Shown: positions 35,116 to 44,211, numbered from the stretch's first letter. The stretch: 64,000 nucleotides of DNA from Brenneria goodwinii (GCF_002291445.1 NZ_CP014137.1:1426001-1490000); one strand, 5' to 3'. The notes: generated by a model from the letters alone, not told the origin. Program-made: numbers and translations.

Positions 35116-35544
35116 AAACACCTACCTTGGATTGACTAAATAGGATAGCCAGGGAATTAAACAGGATAAACGCAAGCTATTGTAACGACTTGTTAGCAGT
35201 AAATCAGCCTGTGGAAAGGTAAAGCAAACGCAGTTGAGTCGTTGTAGGATATTGACGATAAAATATCCTGTTTTGATGATAAAAATTAGAAAGCGCTAAC
35301 TATAAATCAGTTTTAGATAAAGTTCGAAATAAATAGAACTGTCGCAGAAATAAATACCGCCATTTGTTTCCGCGATTAAATTATCGCCACAAGTTTTATT
35401 AATCAGGTTTTTGCCGAGGCGCGTTTCCGCAATCAGGTTTGGTTTTCATCTAAATATGGGGCACACTGCATGATACAGCAATGAGTCGTGATCTTATCGC
35501 TTAGCACTCATTTCATTTACGTCATTCTTTGAGAGGCGAGCCGC
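35116..35544. other. Divergent intergenic region mdtK-ribE
   Basis: About 430 bp, AT-rich in the middle. It should carry promoters for both genes. I looked for an FMN riboswitch and did not see its conserved helices. The ribE ribosome site GAGAGGCGA is at the right end. Confidence 0.4.
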
Positions 35545-36180
35545 ATGTTTACCGGTATTGTTCAAGGCACTGCGCCGGTGGTGTCTATTGATGAAAAAGT
35601 AAATTTTCGCACCCACGTTGTTCAATTGCCGCCAGAGTTATTGCCGGGATTAGTGCCAGGCGCTTCGGTGGCCAATAATGGCTGTTGCCTGACGGTAACG
35701 TCAGTAGATGGCGATCGCGTCAGTTTTGACCTGATGAAAGAAACGCTTCGGTTGACCAATTTGGGGGATATCACCGAGGGCGATTGCGTGAACCTTGAGC
35801 GGGCGGCGAAGTTTGGCGATGAGATTGGCGGGCATGTTATGTCCGGTCATATTATCTGCACGGCGGAAGTGGTAAAGATTCTGGTTTCAGAAAATAATCA
35901 CCAGATCTGGTTCCGTCTGTCGGATGAGTCTTTGATGAAGTATGTATTACATAAAGGGTTTATCGGGATCGATGGCATTAGCCTGACAATCGGTGAAGTC
36001 ACCCGTAGCCGCTTCTGCGTGCATCTGATCCCCGAGACGTTAAATCGTACCACGTTGGGGCAGAAGAAGCTGGGGCAGCGGGTGAATATCGAAATCGATC
36101 CGCAGACTCAGGCCGTGGTGGATACGGTGGAGCGGGTATTAGCCAGCCAGCAGGTTAACGGTTCGGACAGCGAAGAATAA
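35545..36180 (+). CDS. ribE: Riboflavin synthase, alpha subunit
   Basis: Catalyses the last step of riboflavin synthesis, dismutation of two 6,7-dimethyl-8-ribityllumazine. It has 211 residues in two lumazine-binding repeats, each starting with an MFTGIVQGTAPVVSID- or GHVMSGHIICTAEVVKI-like segment. NGCCLTVTSVDGDRVSFDLM is in the first, FIGIDGISLTIGEV and FCVHLIPETLNRTTLG are in the second. It is nearly identical to the E. coli enzyme. It is convergent with cfa, sharing a terminator, and divergent from mdtK, as in E. coli. The symbol ribC is also used. Confidence 0.97.
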   Translation: MFTGIVQGTAPVVSIDEKVNFRTHVVQLPPELLPGLVPGASVANNGCCLTVTSVDGDRVSFDLMKETLRLTNLGDITEGDCVNLERAAKFGDEIGGHVMSGHIICTAEVVKILVSENNHQIWFRLSDESLMKYVLHKGFIGIDGISLTIGEVTRSRFCVHLIPETLNRTTLGQKKLGQRVNIEIDPQTQAVVDTVERVLASQQVNGSDSEE

Positions 36181-36185
36181 CCGGT

Positions 36186-36217
36186 TAAAAACCGCCCGGG
36201 AAAGATTCCCGGGCGGT
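36186..36217. terminator. Bidirectional terminator between ribE and cfa
   Basis: A perfect 12-bp stem ACCGCCCGGGAA/TTCCCGGGCGGT (36191-36202, 36206-36217) with a 3-nt loop. The minus strand continues into TTTTT, which makes it a strong terminator for cfa. The plus side has a weaker T content. Confidence 0.85.
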
Positions 36218-36234
36218 CTGATATCAAAAAACGA

Positions 36235-37395
36235 TTAGCGTGGAACGCGTAATCCCCCTTCGATACCATCCTTACTGAATAGGACTTGCCATAGCTGGAT
36301 ATTCCTGGCTCGGAAAGCGCCGGCGCAGGCATTAAGGTAGTAGCTGAACATACGGCGGAAACGCGCGGAGTAGCGATCGGAAAGCTCCGGCCAATGCTGC
36401 TGAAAACGTTCGTACCATGCCATCAGGGTGCGATCGTAGTCGGCGCCAAAATTGTGCCAGTCCTCCATCACCATATAAGGCTCGCTGGCGTGAGCGATGT
36501 GCAGGACGGAGGGAACGCAACCGTTAGGGAAAATGTATTTGTTGATCCAGGGATCAACTTCGGAGTCGGTTTTTTGCGCGCCGATGGTATGCAATAAAAA
36601 TAATCCGTCTGGCTTAAGGTTCTTATTTACGATGCGGAAATAGGTATCGTAATTTTTCGGCCCGACATGTTCGAACATCCCGACGGAAACAATCCGATCA
36701 AATTGTAAATCCAGATCGCGGTAGTCCTGCAGTAATATGGTGACATCCAGATCCTTGCAGCGTTGCTGTGCTAATTTTTGCTGCTCTTTGGAAATCGTCA
36801 CACCGCTGACGGATACGCCGTAATGGCGAGCGGCGAATTCAGCCAATCCGCCCCAGCCGCAGCCAATATCCAGCAGTTTCATTCCGGGTTTCAACTGGAG
36901 TTTTTCGCAGATCATCTGCAGTTTGTCTTCCTGCGCCTGCTCCAGGGTGGATGCCTGTTTCCAATAACCGCAAGAGTATTGCATGTAGGGATCCAGCATC
37001 AGTGAAAATAGGTCGTTGCCTAGATCATAGTGCTCTTTGCCGACAATCCAGGCTCGTCTTTTGGATTGCAGGTTAATTAGCCTTGCGGCGATAACGCGCG
37101 CAATGTCTTTCAAGTGATGAGGAACTTTTTTATCCAGACCGGCTCGTAATATGCGATGAAAAAACATATCCAGCTTTTCGCATTCCCACCAGCCATCCAT
37201 GTAACTTTCACCTAATCCCAATGAGCCTTCACGCAATACGCGTTTAAAAAAATCAGGGTTTTTAACCTTAATATCAAAAGGGCGCGAACCGTTGATTTTG
37301 ATATCGGCCATGTCCAGCATTTCGCGGACAATTTGAAACCAGGAGCTGGCGTGACTCCCCAGGTCTTCTACATCCTCTACACATGATGAACTCAT
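36235..37395 (-). CDS. cfa: Cyclopropane-fatty-acyl-phospholipid synthase
   Basis: Adds a methylene group from S-adenosylmethionine across double bonds of membrane phospholipid acyl chains, which protects cells in stationary phase and in acid. It has 386 residues against 382 in E. coli. The SAM motif is LLDIGCGWGGLAEFA. The active-site regions are RIVSVGMFEHVGPKNYDTYF, WINKYIFPNGC and YYLNACAGAFRARNIQLWQ. The N-terminal domain KNPDFFKRVLREGSLGLGES is conserved. The ribosome site GGGAGA is 4-5 nt before the ATG. E. coli cfa has an RpoS promoter; I could not assign one here. Confidence 0.97.
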   Translation of the reverse strand: MSSSCVEDVEDLGSHASSWFQIVREMLDMADIKINGSRPFDIKVKNPDFFKRVLREGSLGLGESYMDGWWECEKLDMFFHRILRAGLDKKVPHHLKDIARVIAARLINLQSKRRAWIVGKEHYDLGNDLFSLMLDPYMQYSCGYWKQASTLEQAQEDKLQMICEKLQLKPGMKLLDIGCGWGGLAEFAARHYGVSVSGVTISKEQQKLAQQRCKDLDVTILLQDYRDLDLQFDRIVSVGMFEHVGPKNYDTYFRIVNKNLKPDGLFLLHTIGAQKTDSEVDPWINKYIFPNGCVPSVLHIAHASEPYMVMEDWHNFGADYDRTLMAWYERFQQHWPELSDRYSARFRRMFSYYLNACAGAFRARNIQLWQVLFSKDGIEGGLRVPR

Positions 37396-37740
37396 AATTT
37401 CTCCCTACCTTGCTGCTTAAGGTGAAAACTGCAAGGAAAGCATAGACAATTTTTTACCCATTAACGGTATCGGTGGGTATAACCCATCGTCTACCCTCTG
37501 AATGACAAGAGGAAAATGAAGAGAAAAAAGCCGGTACGCAAATACGTAGGGGCACTCATCCTTAAAATAAACACGCACGTCCCGTATGCGTTTAACACTA
37601 AAGGATAGTGATAAATATGGTTGTTGTCGTTTAAAGCCGTAAATTAGTTTATGACTGCTTCAGCCTGGGTACAAGTATAAATTGGCTGAAGCAGCATTAG
37701 AGATATGTTGGTTTCTGCGGGGTATAAGCGCTGCGGGTAT
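37396..37740. other. Intergenic region purR-cfa
   Basis: About 345 bp. E. coli has ydhB and ydhC here, and both are missing. No gene or clear terminator seen. The cfa promoter must lie in it. Confidence 0.4.
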
Positions 37741-38772
37741 TTAGGAATAACGCCGGTAATCGCGAAATGGGCCGTCGGCAACGGAGCGGCGCTCAATCAG
37801 AGTAGGGTGCACCTCAATGACCTGCGCGTCTTCACGTTTACTGGTGATACGGTCCAGCAGCATCGCCAGGGCCGATTGACCCAGACGCTCTTTGGGCTGG
37901 TGGATGGTGGTCAGCGCGGGAGTGAAGAACCGGGCATGACGAACATTGTCATATCCGATTACCGAGATATCTTGGGGAACGCGCAGTCCCAGCTCATCCG
38001 CGGCGCAAATCGCGCCCATGGCCATAATATCCCCACCGCAAAAAACCGCCGTAGGCCGGTGTTTCTGCGCCAGAATTTGCTGCATCGCTTTGTAGCCGGA
38101 TTCAGGCTCAAAATCTCCCCGAACGACCCATTCGTCATGGATTTGAATATCGGCATCGCTCAGCGCTTTTAGAAAGCCAAGATAGCGCCCGCTGCCGGTA
38201 TTTCGCTCCAGTATGCCGTGGATGACGCCGATATCCCGGTGACCGCGTTCGATAAGGTAACGGCCCGCCATATAACCGCCTTCAAAGGCGTTATCAATGA
38301 TGGTGTCGGTAAAATCGCTGTGCGCCTGTCCCCAATCCATAACCACCATGGGAATGCTGCGATAGTCTTCCAGCATAGCGAGCAATTGGGGAGGATATTC
38401 CGCACACATCACCAGCAGCCCATCGACACGCTTTTGCGCCAGCATGGAAAGGCAGGCGCGTTGTTTATCGATATCGTTATGCGAATTGCACAAAATCAGC
38501 GTGTAACCCTTGGCGTAGCAACTATTTTCAACGGCTTCGATGATTTCAGCGAAGTAGGGCGCTTCACTGGACGTTGCCAGCAGGCCAATGGATTTGGTGT
38601 GATTCACTTTGAGGCTGCGGGCGACGGCGCTGGGTGAATAGTGTAACTCTTTAATGGCCGCCTTTACGGCAGCCTTGGTTTCTTCGGCGACGAAACGTGT
38701 TTTGTTGATCACGTGTGATACGGTTGTGGTCGAAACGCCAGCACGTTTTGCCACATCTTTGATCGTTGCCAT
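37741..38772 (-). CDS. purR: Purine nucleotide synthesis repressor
   Basis: A LacI-family repressor of purine biosynthesis with hypoxanthine or guanine as co-repressor. It has 343 residues (E. coli 341). The N-terminal LacI helix-turn-helix and hinge helix are intact (ATIKDVAKRAGVSTTTVSHV, ELHYSPSAVARSLKVNHTKS). The sugar-binding-protein-like core keeps VVMDWGQAHSDFTDTIIDNA, PTAVFCGGDIMAMGAICAAD and ERRSVADGPFRDYRR. A PurR-box-like sequence lies about 45 bp upstream of its start, in line with the autoregulation known for E. coli purR. Confidence 0.97.
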   Translation of the reverse strand: MATIKDVAKRAGVSTTTVSHVINKTRFVAEETKAAVKAAIKELHYSPSAVARSLKVNHTKSIGLLATSSEAPYFAEIIEAVENSCYAKGYTLILCNSHNDIDKQRACLSMLAQKRVDGLLVMCAEYPPQLLAMLEDYRSIPMVVMDWGQAHSDFTDTIIDNAFEGGYMAGRYLIERGHRDIGVIHGILERNTGSGRYLGFLKALSDADIQIHDEWVVRGDFEPESGYKAMQQILAQKHRPTAVFCGGDIMAMGAICAADELGLRVPQDISVIGYDNVRHARFFTPALTTIHQPKERLGQSALAMLLDRITSKREDAQVIEVHPTLIERRSVADGPFRDYRRYS

Positions 38773-38815
38773 GTAAAAATGACTCCTAACCGACTCGTTG
38801 CAGTCGTAAGTATAT

Positions 38816-38831
38816 TGTTAATCGTTTGCCT
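38816..38831 (-). promoter_or_regulatory. Candidate PurR box upstream of purR
   Basis: The minus strand reads AGGCAAACGATTAACA, against the PurR consensus ACGCAAACGTTTGCGT. The central GCAAACG half is perfect and the other half is poor. The position fits an autoregulatory operator. Confidence 0.45.
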
Positions 38832-39147
38832 ACGTTTAAAGTTCTCTTTCTATGTAAAAAAACAGAATTTCAGAAGGAGAATGCCGAATGTTATACCTAA
38901 AGGGACAAGGCTGACTTTTTTCGACCAATACGCAGCGTGGCATCAAACAGCGGATTTTGTCCGATTTGACACGAAAGTGGAAGCGGTAATTTATACTATT
39001 AGTGATACAGCGGTATGCGTTTTTGCCGCCGGACTATGGAAGAATTGCTACAGTTATACAGTATATTGTTTTAGCCCAGCGTATGCTTGGGATTACAAAG
39101 ACGGTTGCTGTTTTTTCTGATAACGCGAGTGCACAAAGGAAACGCTT

Positions 39148-39237
39148 ATGGATACTGACCTGAAGTTGTCGCTGTTCGCCACTGTTGGTGCGTTGGTAAT
39201 GATTATTGTGTTTAGCTTTGTGGCGGTAATGAATTAA
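39148..39237 (+). CDS. ynhF: YnhF-like small membrane protein (29 aa)
   Basis: A 29-residue protein MDTDLKLSLFATVGALVMII plus a short hydrophobic tail ending VAVMN. It has the size, start (M-S/D-TDLK-SL) and single membrane helix of E. coli YnhF (29 aa), which also lies beside purR. AAGGA is 7 nt upstream of the ATG. Its function is unknown. E. coli YnhF is an inner-membrane small protein. The 38773-39147 stretch upstream has no other gene I trust. Confidence 0.85.
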   Translation: MDTDLKLSLFATVGALVMIIVFSFVAVMN

Positions 39238-39275
39238 TCGGCGTTGAACCGCTCGACGGTTTACGTCATCACCTG

Positions 39276-39301
39276 TTCGGGCGCGTTTAAACGCGCCCGA
39301 A
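39276..39301. terminator. Hairpin between ynhF and mepH
   Basis: Perfect 10-bp arms TTCGGGCGCG (39276-39285) and CGCGCCCGAA (39292-39301) with loop tttaaa. There is no T-run on either side. It lies between convergent genes and is probably a shared transcript end. Confidence 0.5.
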
Positions 39302-39316
39302 TCGCTTATACGGGTT

Positions 39317-40159
39317 TCAGCGAATAGTTTGCGGGGTAACGACGCGGCGCGCGCCGACGTAATGATCCTGCCAATAATCTTCACTCAGTTTGCTGATGCG
39401 AATATCCGAGCCTGTTCGCGGCGACTGAATAAATTTGCCGTCACCCAGATAAACGCCTACATGGTCGGCGGCGCCGCGGTTGTTGATGCGGAAAAACACC
39501 AAATCTCCGCTTTCCAATTCACTCTTCTTAATCGGCGCGGCGTCGCGCAGATGATACATTTCGTTGGCGGTGCGGGGGATGGAAATTTTCACCACGTCTT
39601 TGTAGGCGTAATAAACCAAGCCGCTGCAGTCAAATCCGGTGAAGGGCGATGAGCCTCCCCAGTGATAAGGTTTGCCCACTTGGCCCATCAGTTTATTCAT
39701 CGCCGTCAATTTGGCATGCTGATAACGTTTTTTGTGCGCTTCGCTCAGCGTTAAGCCTTTTTCTGCTTCGCCTTTCAGACCCGGTTTGGCTTTGGTATGT
39801 ACGGCAGCCTGTCTGGAATCATTTTCTGCATGTCGCTTGATTAGATTCCGCTTAACTAACGCCGGCGTGCTGCTCTTGGTTCTCGATAGCGCGGGTTCTG
39901 GCTTACGCTTAGCGACGTGGAGTATTTTAATTTTAGTGGGGGAGTTCGTTTTGTTGGCCGCTGTTTGTTTGTTTTTTACCGGTGTCGGCGATTTTGAGGG
40001 ACTCTTCTTCGTTTGCTTGGTTTTTTTATGATTTCCATCAGGTACGCTATTCACACTGGCCTTTCGTGGCGATAAATTCGGCGTGTGAGGCGCCGCCTGC
40101 GCTAGATTCAGGAATAGGTTACTGAAAAATAATATGAAGAGAGTAGTAAATAAACGCAT
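39317..40159 (-). CDS. mepH: Murein DD-endopeptidase, NlpC/P60 family
   Basis: A periplasmic peptidoglycan hydrolase that cuts D-Ala-mDAP crosslinks so that new wall can be inserted. It has 280 residues (E. coli MepH 271). A signal peptide covers about 1-22. A long, low-complexity linker rich in Lys, Thr, Ser and Pro follows (about 25-130). The C-terminal NlpC/P60 domain has catalytic Cys178 in FDCSGLVYYAYK and His233 in ADHVGVYLG. IPRTANEMYHLRDAAPI and SEDYWQDHYVGARRV match MepH closely. The basic linker is diverged in sequence but similar in character to that of E. coli. Confidence 0.95.
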   Translation of the reverse strand: MRLFTTLFILFFSNLFLNLAQAAPHTPNLSPRKASVNSVPDGNHKKTKQTKKSPSKSPTPVKNKQTAANKTNSPTKIKILHVAKRKPEPALSRTKSSTPALVKRNLIKRHAENDSRQAAVHTKAKPGLKGEAEKGLTLSEAHKKRYQHAKLTAMNKLMGQVGKPYHWGGSSPFTGFDCSGLVYYAYKDVVKISIPRTANEMYHLRDAAPIKKSELESGDLVFFRINNRGAADHVGVYLGDGKFIQSPRTGSDIRISKLSEDYWQDHYVGARRVVTPQTIR

Positions 40160-40580
40160 GATTCCTGTGATCGAACATCGTCATTAAATCACTAAGTGCG
40201 CACAGTATTCCCGAAAACGGCATTATAAAAAAGTGGGTTCGGCCTCTTTATTCATACAAAATAGTGAAAAAAAGTTAATGGCGATTTTTTTACGGCGAGC
40301 CATCCTGGACCGCCTGCCTTACGGATTATCTCTGGTGCGACGTCAAAAAACGTCTCCCGACAATTTTCGCTGGATTTCCCAGCGGTTTTTGTTGTGAGTT
40401 TAATCAACCATAATCTATGGTAGGGTGAAATTATATCCACACAAAAAATGGCGTTTTTTTGTGGCCGCCGCCCTCGCTACAATGTAATGGAGTGGATAGC
40501 GCTGTAATGGCACATCTGATAGATGCTCATGGTTAATGAACATGACGTTAGCCATCCTATAGGTTTGAGGAAGCAAGAGA
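40160..40580. other. Divergent intergenic region mepH-grxD
   Basis: About 420 bp, AT-rich near 40200-40270. No gene seen. It should hold promoters for both neighbours; the grxD ribosome site AGGA is about 9 nt before its ATG. Confidence 0.4.
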
Positions 40581-40931
40581 ATGACGACAACGACAATTGA
40601 AAAAATTCAGCGCCAGATCGCTGAAAACCCGATTCTGCTGTATATGAAAGGTTCACCTAAATTGCCAAGCTGCGGGTTTTCCGCACAGGCAGTACAGGCG
40701 TTGTCTGCTTGTGGCGAACGTTTTGCCTATGTCGATATCCTACAGAATCCGGATATCCGCGCCGAGTTGCCTAAGTATGCCAACTGGCCGACGTTCCCCC
40801 AACTGTGGGTCGATGGCGAGCTGGTCGGCGGCTGCGACATCGTCATTGAAATGTATCAGCGCGGCGAATTGCAGCAACTGATCAAAGAAACGGCGGAAAA
40901 ATATAAATCCCAGCAGGAAGACCAGAAATAA
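40581..40931 (+). CDS. grxD: Monothiol glutaredoxin 4
   Basis: A 116-residue monothiol glutaredoxin with the CGFS active site (LPSCGFSAQAVQAL) that binds and transfers [2Fe-2S] clusters, usually with BolA-type partners. The glutathione-binding segments WPTFPQLWVDGELVGGCDI are conserved. It is essentially the size of E. coli GrxD (115 aa). It is a single gene followed by a strong terminator. In E. coli lhr lies between grxD and rnt, and it is absent here. Confidence 0.97.
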   Translation: MTTTTIEKIQRQIAENPILLYMKGSPKLPSCGFSAQAVQALSACGERFAYVDILQNPDIRAELPKYANWPTFPQLWVDGELVGGCDIVIEMYQRGELQQLIKETAEKYKSQQEDQK

Positions 40932-40985
40932 GCAGGGGAATGCATTTGCATACAGGCAGGTAATTAACTGTTTCTGCAAAATAAA

Positions 40986-41017
40986 AGAGGGTGGCGTAAG
41001 TCACCCTCTCTCTTTTT
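40986..41017 (+). terminator. Rho-independent terminator of grxD
   Basis: Stem AGAGGGTG/CACCCTCT (40986-40993, 41002-41009) with inner pairs and a small loop, followed by tctcttttt. The minus side also runs into TTTTA, so it may also end rnt transcripts. Confidence 0.85.
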
Positions 41018-41025
41018 AGCCCGAT

Positions 41026-41697
41026 TTACCCTGCGGCAGATGTTTTTTCTGATTGATTTTCATCAATGGCGATCGGCCATCCGCCCATCCGTTTCCAGCG
41101 GTTAACCAGCTCGCAAAATAGCAGCGCGGTCTGCTTGGTATCGTAAAGCGCGGAGTGCGCCTGACTGGAGTCAAAATCGATACCGGCCGTGATACAGGCT
41201 TTCGCCAGCACGGTCTGACCCAGAACCAGCCCGCTCAGGGCTGCGGTATCAAACGTGGCGAAAGGATGGAAAGGATTACGTTTTAAGCTGCAGCGTTCGG
41301 CCGCGGCCATCATAAAACTATGATCAAACGTTGCGTTATGCGCCACGATAATGGCCCGGTTACAGCCCTGTTCTTTTAATCCCTTACGCACCACTTTAAA
41401 AATTTCATGCAGCGCTTCATATTCGCTGATCGCGCCGCGTAACGGATTGTTGGGATCGATGCCGTTAAACGCCAGGGCCGCGGGTTCCAATATTGCGCCC
41501 TCGAACGGCTCAACGTGAAAATGTAAAGTTTCATCTGGCTGTAACCAACCATCAGCGTCCATTTTTAATGTTATCGCCGCGACTTCCAGTAACGCATCGG
41601 TTTTAGCATTAAACCCGGCAGTTTCAACATCTATCACCACCGGGTAAAACCCACGGAAACGACCGCTCAGGGCGTTCAGGTCATTTTTATCAGCCAT
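41026..41697 (-). CDS. rnt: Ribonuclease T
   Basis: A DEDDh 3'-5' exoribonuclease that trims the CCA end of tRNA and other stable RNA. It has 223 residues. The DEDD elements are visible in VVIDVETAGFNAKTDALLEV, IIVAHNATFDHSFM and AHSALYDTKQTA, and AFNGIDPNNP and KRNPFHPFATFDTAAL are typical. The ATG at 41697 gives MADKNDLNALSGRFRGFYPV, aligned with the E. coli start. An upstream extension of 44 codons in frame is not conserved and is rejected. It lies 217 bp downstream of gloA on the same strand, as in the E. coli gloA-rnt unit. Confidence 0.96.
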   Translation of the reverse strand: MADKNDLNALSGRFRGFYPVVIDVETAGFNAKTDALLEVAAITLKMDADGWLQPDETLHFHVEPFEGAILEPAALAFNGIDPNNPLRGAISEYEALHEIFKVVRKGLKEQGCNRAIIVAHNATFDHSFMMAAAERCSLKRNPFHPFATFDTAALSGLVLGQTVLAKACITAGIDFDSSQAHSALYDTKQTALLFCELVNRWKRMGGWPIAIDENQSEKTSAAG

Positions 41698-41914
41698 TAG
41701 TCTCTTAATCTTTAGCAAAATGCAGCGCGCATTATGGCAAATTTTGACGGGAGATGCAGTATGCGGAGAAAAGACGGACGTTTGTAACCCGCTCATCGCC
41801 GCCTGGATAGCGGTATCCGGTTTAACCACGGCGTGGAGCGTTGTTGTGCTGCTTCAACGCCGTGTTTTTCATGATATCCGTGCTGACCGGCATCGGTCTG
41901 GACACTCAACGCTA

Positions 41915-42322
41915 TTAATTTCCGAGCCCTTGACCGGACTGCGATTTTTCAATCAGTTCAATTTTATAGCCATCTGGATCTTCAACAAATGCGATGATTG
42001 TTGTGCCGCCTTTCACCGGGCCTGCTTCGCGGGTCACTTTCCCCCCGGCTTTGCGGATGCTATCGCAAGTCGCGGCAACATCATCGACTGCCAGCGCGAT
42101 ATGACCGTAGGCATTCCCCAGATCGTAACTATCGACGCCCCAGTTATAAGTTAATTCGATGACTGCTCCTTCACTTTCTTCGGTATAACCGACGAATGCC
42201 AGCGTGTATTTATATTCGGCGTTTTCACTGGTACGCAACAGACGCATACCTAACACGTTGGTATAGAAGTCGATAGCGCGTTGTAAATCGCCGACGCGCA
42301 GCATGGTGTGGAGTAGGCGCAT
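41915..42322 (-). CDS. gloA: Lactoylglutathione lyase (glyoxalase I)
   Basis: Converts the methylglyoxal-glutathione hemithioacetal to S-lactoylglutathione. It has 135 residues, identical in length to E. coli GloA. The metal ligands of the Ni-type enzyme are in place: His5 (MRLLHTMLRVGD), the Glu in EGAVIELTYNWG, His in YGHIALAVDD, and the Glu in DGYKIELIE. It lies upstream of rnt, with a 217-bp gap that contains a hairpin (41827-41864) followed by T5 on the opposite strand. The nemRA genes that precede gloA in E. coli are missing. Confidence 0.97.
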   Translation of the reverse strand: MRLLHTMLRVGDLQRAIDFYTNVLGMRLLRTSENAEYKYTLAFVGYTEESEGAVIELTYNWGVDSYDLGNAYGHIALAVDDVAATCDSIRKAGGKVTREAGPVKGGTTIIAFVEDPDGYKIELIEKSQSGQGLGN

Positions 42323-42664
42323 AATTTCATTTCCTCATTGGCTACTGTGGTTAACGGCAAACATGGTGGAAAAAGTTAACAGAATGGAATTATAACGTTG
42401 TAGATATACTGAGTCCAAGTTATTACCAGTATAAATATCAGTCAGACTATTTGTGCCATTACCATAAGGCTTGCGCTTAAACATTAACTATTCCTGATAG
42501 AGTAGGGTAAAAAACAGACGATTTGTGTAGGGAAATTAAATAATCTCACAGAAGAATTATCTGAAATTACAATGATTACCTAATTATTTTATTGTTATCC
42601 TTAGCAAGGGCTTGCCAGCGAGGGAGAACAAGGCTTCAATAAATAGATTGTAGAGGGAGGTACA
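42323..42664. other. Divergent intergenic region gloA-ydhL
   Basis: About 340 bp, AT-rich. No gene is visible. It should hold both promoters; the ydhL ribosome site GGAGG is at the right end. Confidence 0.4.
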
Positions 42665-42904
42665 GTGCCTGAGCAACTCGAACTCTTTGCTGTCCCTAAT
42701 CCGTGTCGTGGCGTTTGTCAGGCTGATGCGCGCGGCTTTTGCCGCGGTTGTTTTCGCAGTCGGAACGAGCGTTTTGCATGGGGACAAATGAGTGATGCGC
42801 AGAAACAGGATGTGCTGCGTTTGTGTCGGCAAAGAATGAAGCGTCAGCAGCGTATAGAGAAAACAGCACAGCCAGTAGAACCCCAGCAGCCGACTTTATT
42901 TTAG
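42665..42904 (+). CDS. ydhL: DUF1289 family protein YdhL
   Basis: A 79-residue protein, the same length as E. coli YdhL, with the cysteine-rich DUF1289 core PCRGVCQADARGFCRGCFRS (four Cys). It probably binds zinc or an iron-sulfur cluster. It starts at GTG (42665) with GGAGG 4 nt upstream. The C-terminal tail is rich in Gln and Pro. Function unknown. It lies beside gloA as in E. coli once nemRA is removed. Confidence 0.92.
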   Translation: MPEQLELFAVPNPCRGVCQADARGFCRGCFRSRNERFAWGQMSDAQKQDVLRLCRQRMKRQQRIEKTAQPVEPQQPTLF

Positions 42905-43073
42905 CTGACATGGGTCGTTTACTGAATAAAATAAGTATAAGATCATTTTTAAAAGCGTTTAATTTGCTAGAATCTTTTTCTTAAATAATAAGAATCACTT
43001 TTCTATTTTTTATAAATCAGAATTGATTGCAATCCAGGGATATAACTTAGCATGCTAATTATAAGGAGAGTTT

Positions 43074-43523
43074 ATGGAATTGCCATTAGGATCTGATTTA
43101 GCCCGCTTAGTGCGTGTATGGCGCGCTTTGATTGATCATCGGTTAAAACCACTAGAATTAACACAGACGCATTGGGTGACGTTGCATAATATATATCATC
43201 TACCGCCCGGACAGTCACAGATTCAACTGGCTAAAGCTATAGGGATCGAGCAACCCTCGTTAGTTCGGACATTAGACCAACTGGAAGAAAAGGGATTGAT
43301 TACCCGGCATGTATGCTCACATGACAGACGCGCCAAGCGCATCATGCTTACTGAAGCCGCGGAGCCAATCATAAAAGCGGTCAATGATGTGATTAGCCAC
43401 ACGCGTAACGAAATTTTGTTTGGCATCACGCCGGAGCAGGTTGATGAATTAGCTTTGTTGATCTCGCGTTTGGAGCAAAATATACTGGCACTACATGAGA
43501 GCCAGACTGAGAGCCAATCTTAA
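43074..43523 (+). CDS. slyA: MarR-family transcriptional regulator SlyA
   Basis: A 149-residue winged-helix regulator of the SlyA/RovA/Hor group, which activates genes mainly by displacing H-NS and controls virulence, secondary metabolites and envelope genes in enterobacteria. The first helix ELPLGSDLARLVRVWRALID, LTQTHWVTLHNIYHLPPGQS, the recognition region IGIEQPSLVRTLDQLEEKGL and the wing DRRAKRIMLTEAAEPI are all conserved. AAGGAGAG is just before the ATG. It faces the convergent slyB. The AT-rich upstream DNA (42940-43070) is a likely site for self-control. Confidence 0.96.
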   Translation: MELPLGSDLARLVRVWRALIDHRLKPLELTQTHWVTLHNIYHLPPGQSQIQLAKAIGIEQPSLVRTLDQLEEKGLITRHVCSHDRRAKRIMLTEAAEPIIKAVNDVISHTRNEILFGITPEQVDELALLISRLEQNILALHESQTESQS

Positions 43524-43626
43524 TTATTACCCCAATCGCGTTGAGGGAAAGGATAATTCCCGGCGATATCGTTCATCCAGTTTATTACTGATGGCAATTA
43601 GGGTTGATGTTTGATGGTAGAAGGAA

Positions 43627-43649
43627 ATCACCACCGTACAGGTGGTGAT
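43627..43649. terminator. Hairpin between slyA and slyB
   Basis: Perfect 9-bp arms ATCACCACC (43627-43635) and GGTGGTGAT (43641-43649) with loop gtaca. T-runs are weak on both sides. It is placed between convergent genes. Confidence 0.5.
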
Positions 43650-43743
43650 CATATCCCCGTTATCTTTCAAGTTGCCGTTGTGTCGGCTGCACAAAACGGC
43701 AACGTTTCGTCCTGCATCTTGAAATCTAGTGGCTGTTGATTTA

Positions 43744-44211
43744 TCAGCGAGGGGAGACGGTAATGCTGCGACCGTTGCTTGCCATCGCAACACGTTGGCC
43801 AGCGCTGAATTTTGTGTCGCCCTGTTTCTGTACAACCATGATGGTGCTGCCATCATCTTTACGAATTTCCAGCTCGACGCCCTGCGTACGGTTCATCGCA
43901 CCCGTAGCGCTTTGGCCGGCTACGCCGCCAGCAACGGCCCCGGCTGCTGTTGCCAGGCTGCGACCGCTTCCTCCGCCGATGGTATTACCCAGGAAACCAC
44001 CCAGGACTGCACCACCTAGCGCGCCAATAACGTTGGACTCATCACCTGCCTGAATTTGTACCGGACGCGTCGATACAATAGTACCGTAGGTGACGGTCTG
44101 TACCTGTTTGGCTTCGGAGGCACTGTAAACATCTCCTGAAAGCGTACTGGTATTGGCGCAACCAGCTAGTGTGACACCCGCTAGCGTAACCACAAGCAAA
44201 CGCTTCATCAT
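43744..44211 (-). CDS. slyB: Outer membrane lipoprotein SlyB
   Basis: A 155-residue lipoprotein, the same length as E. coli SlyB. Lipobox LAGC ends the signal, and the following NTSTLSGDVYSASEAKQVQT is nearly invariant. The centre is a glycine-zipper membrane segment (VIGALGGAVLGGFLGNTIGG, then AGAVAGGVAG). In relatives SlyB is PhoPQ-regulated and surrounds outer-membrane proteins under LPS stress. The ATG at 44211 has AGGAG 8 nt upstream. An in-frame GTG three codons earlier is rejected. A PhoP box was not found with confidence. Confidence 0.96.
   Translation of the reverse strand: MMKRLLVVTLAGVTLAGCANTSTLSGDVYSASEAKQVQTVTYGTIVSTRPVQIQAGDESNVIGALGGAVLGGFLGNTIGGGSGRSLATAAGAVAGGVAGQSATGAMNRTQGVELEIRKDDGSTIMVVQKQGDTKFSAGQRVAMASNGRSITVSPR

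Noticed and set aside
35200..35544. FMN riboswitch upstream of ribE
   Set aside because: The conserved FMN-element helices are not visible. In enterobacteria the switch usually sits before ribB instead.
38779..39120. A 113-codon plus-strand frame upstream of ynhF
   Set aside because: It overlaps the purR promoter region and PurR-box candidate, has odd composition and no ribosome site.
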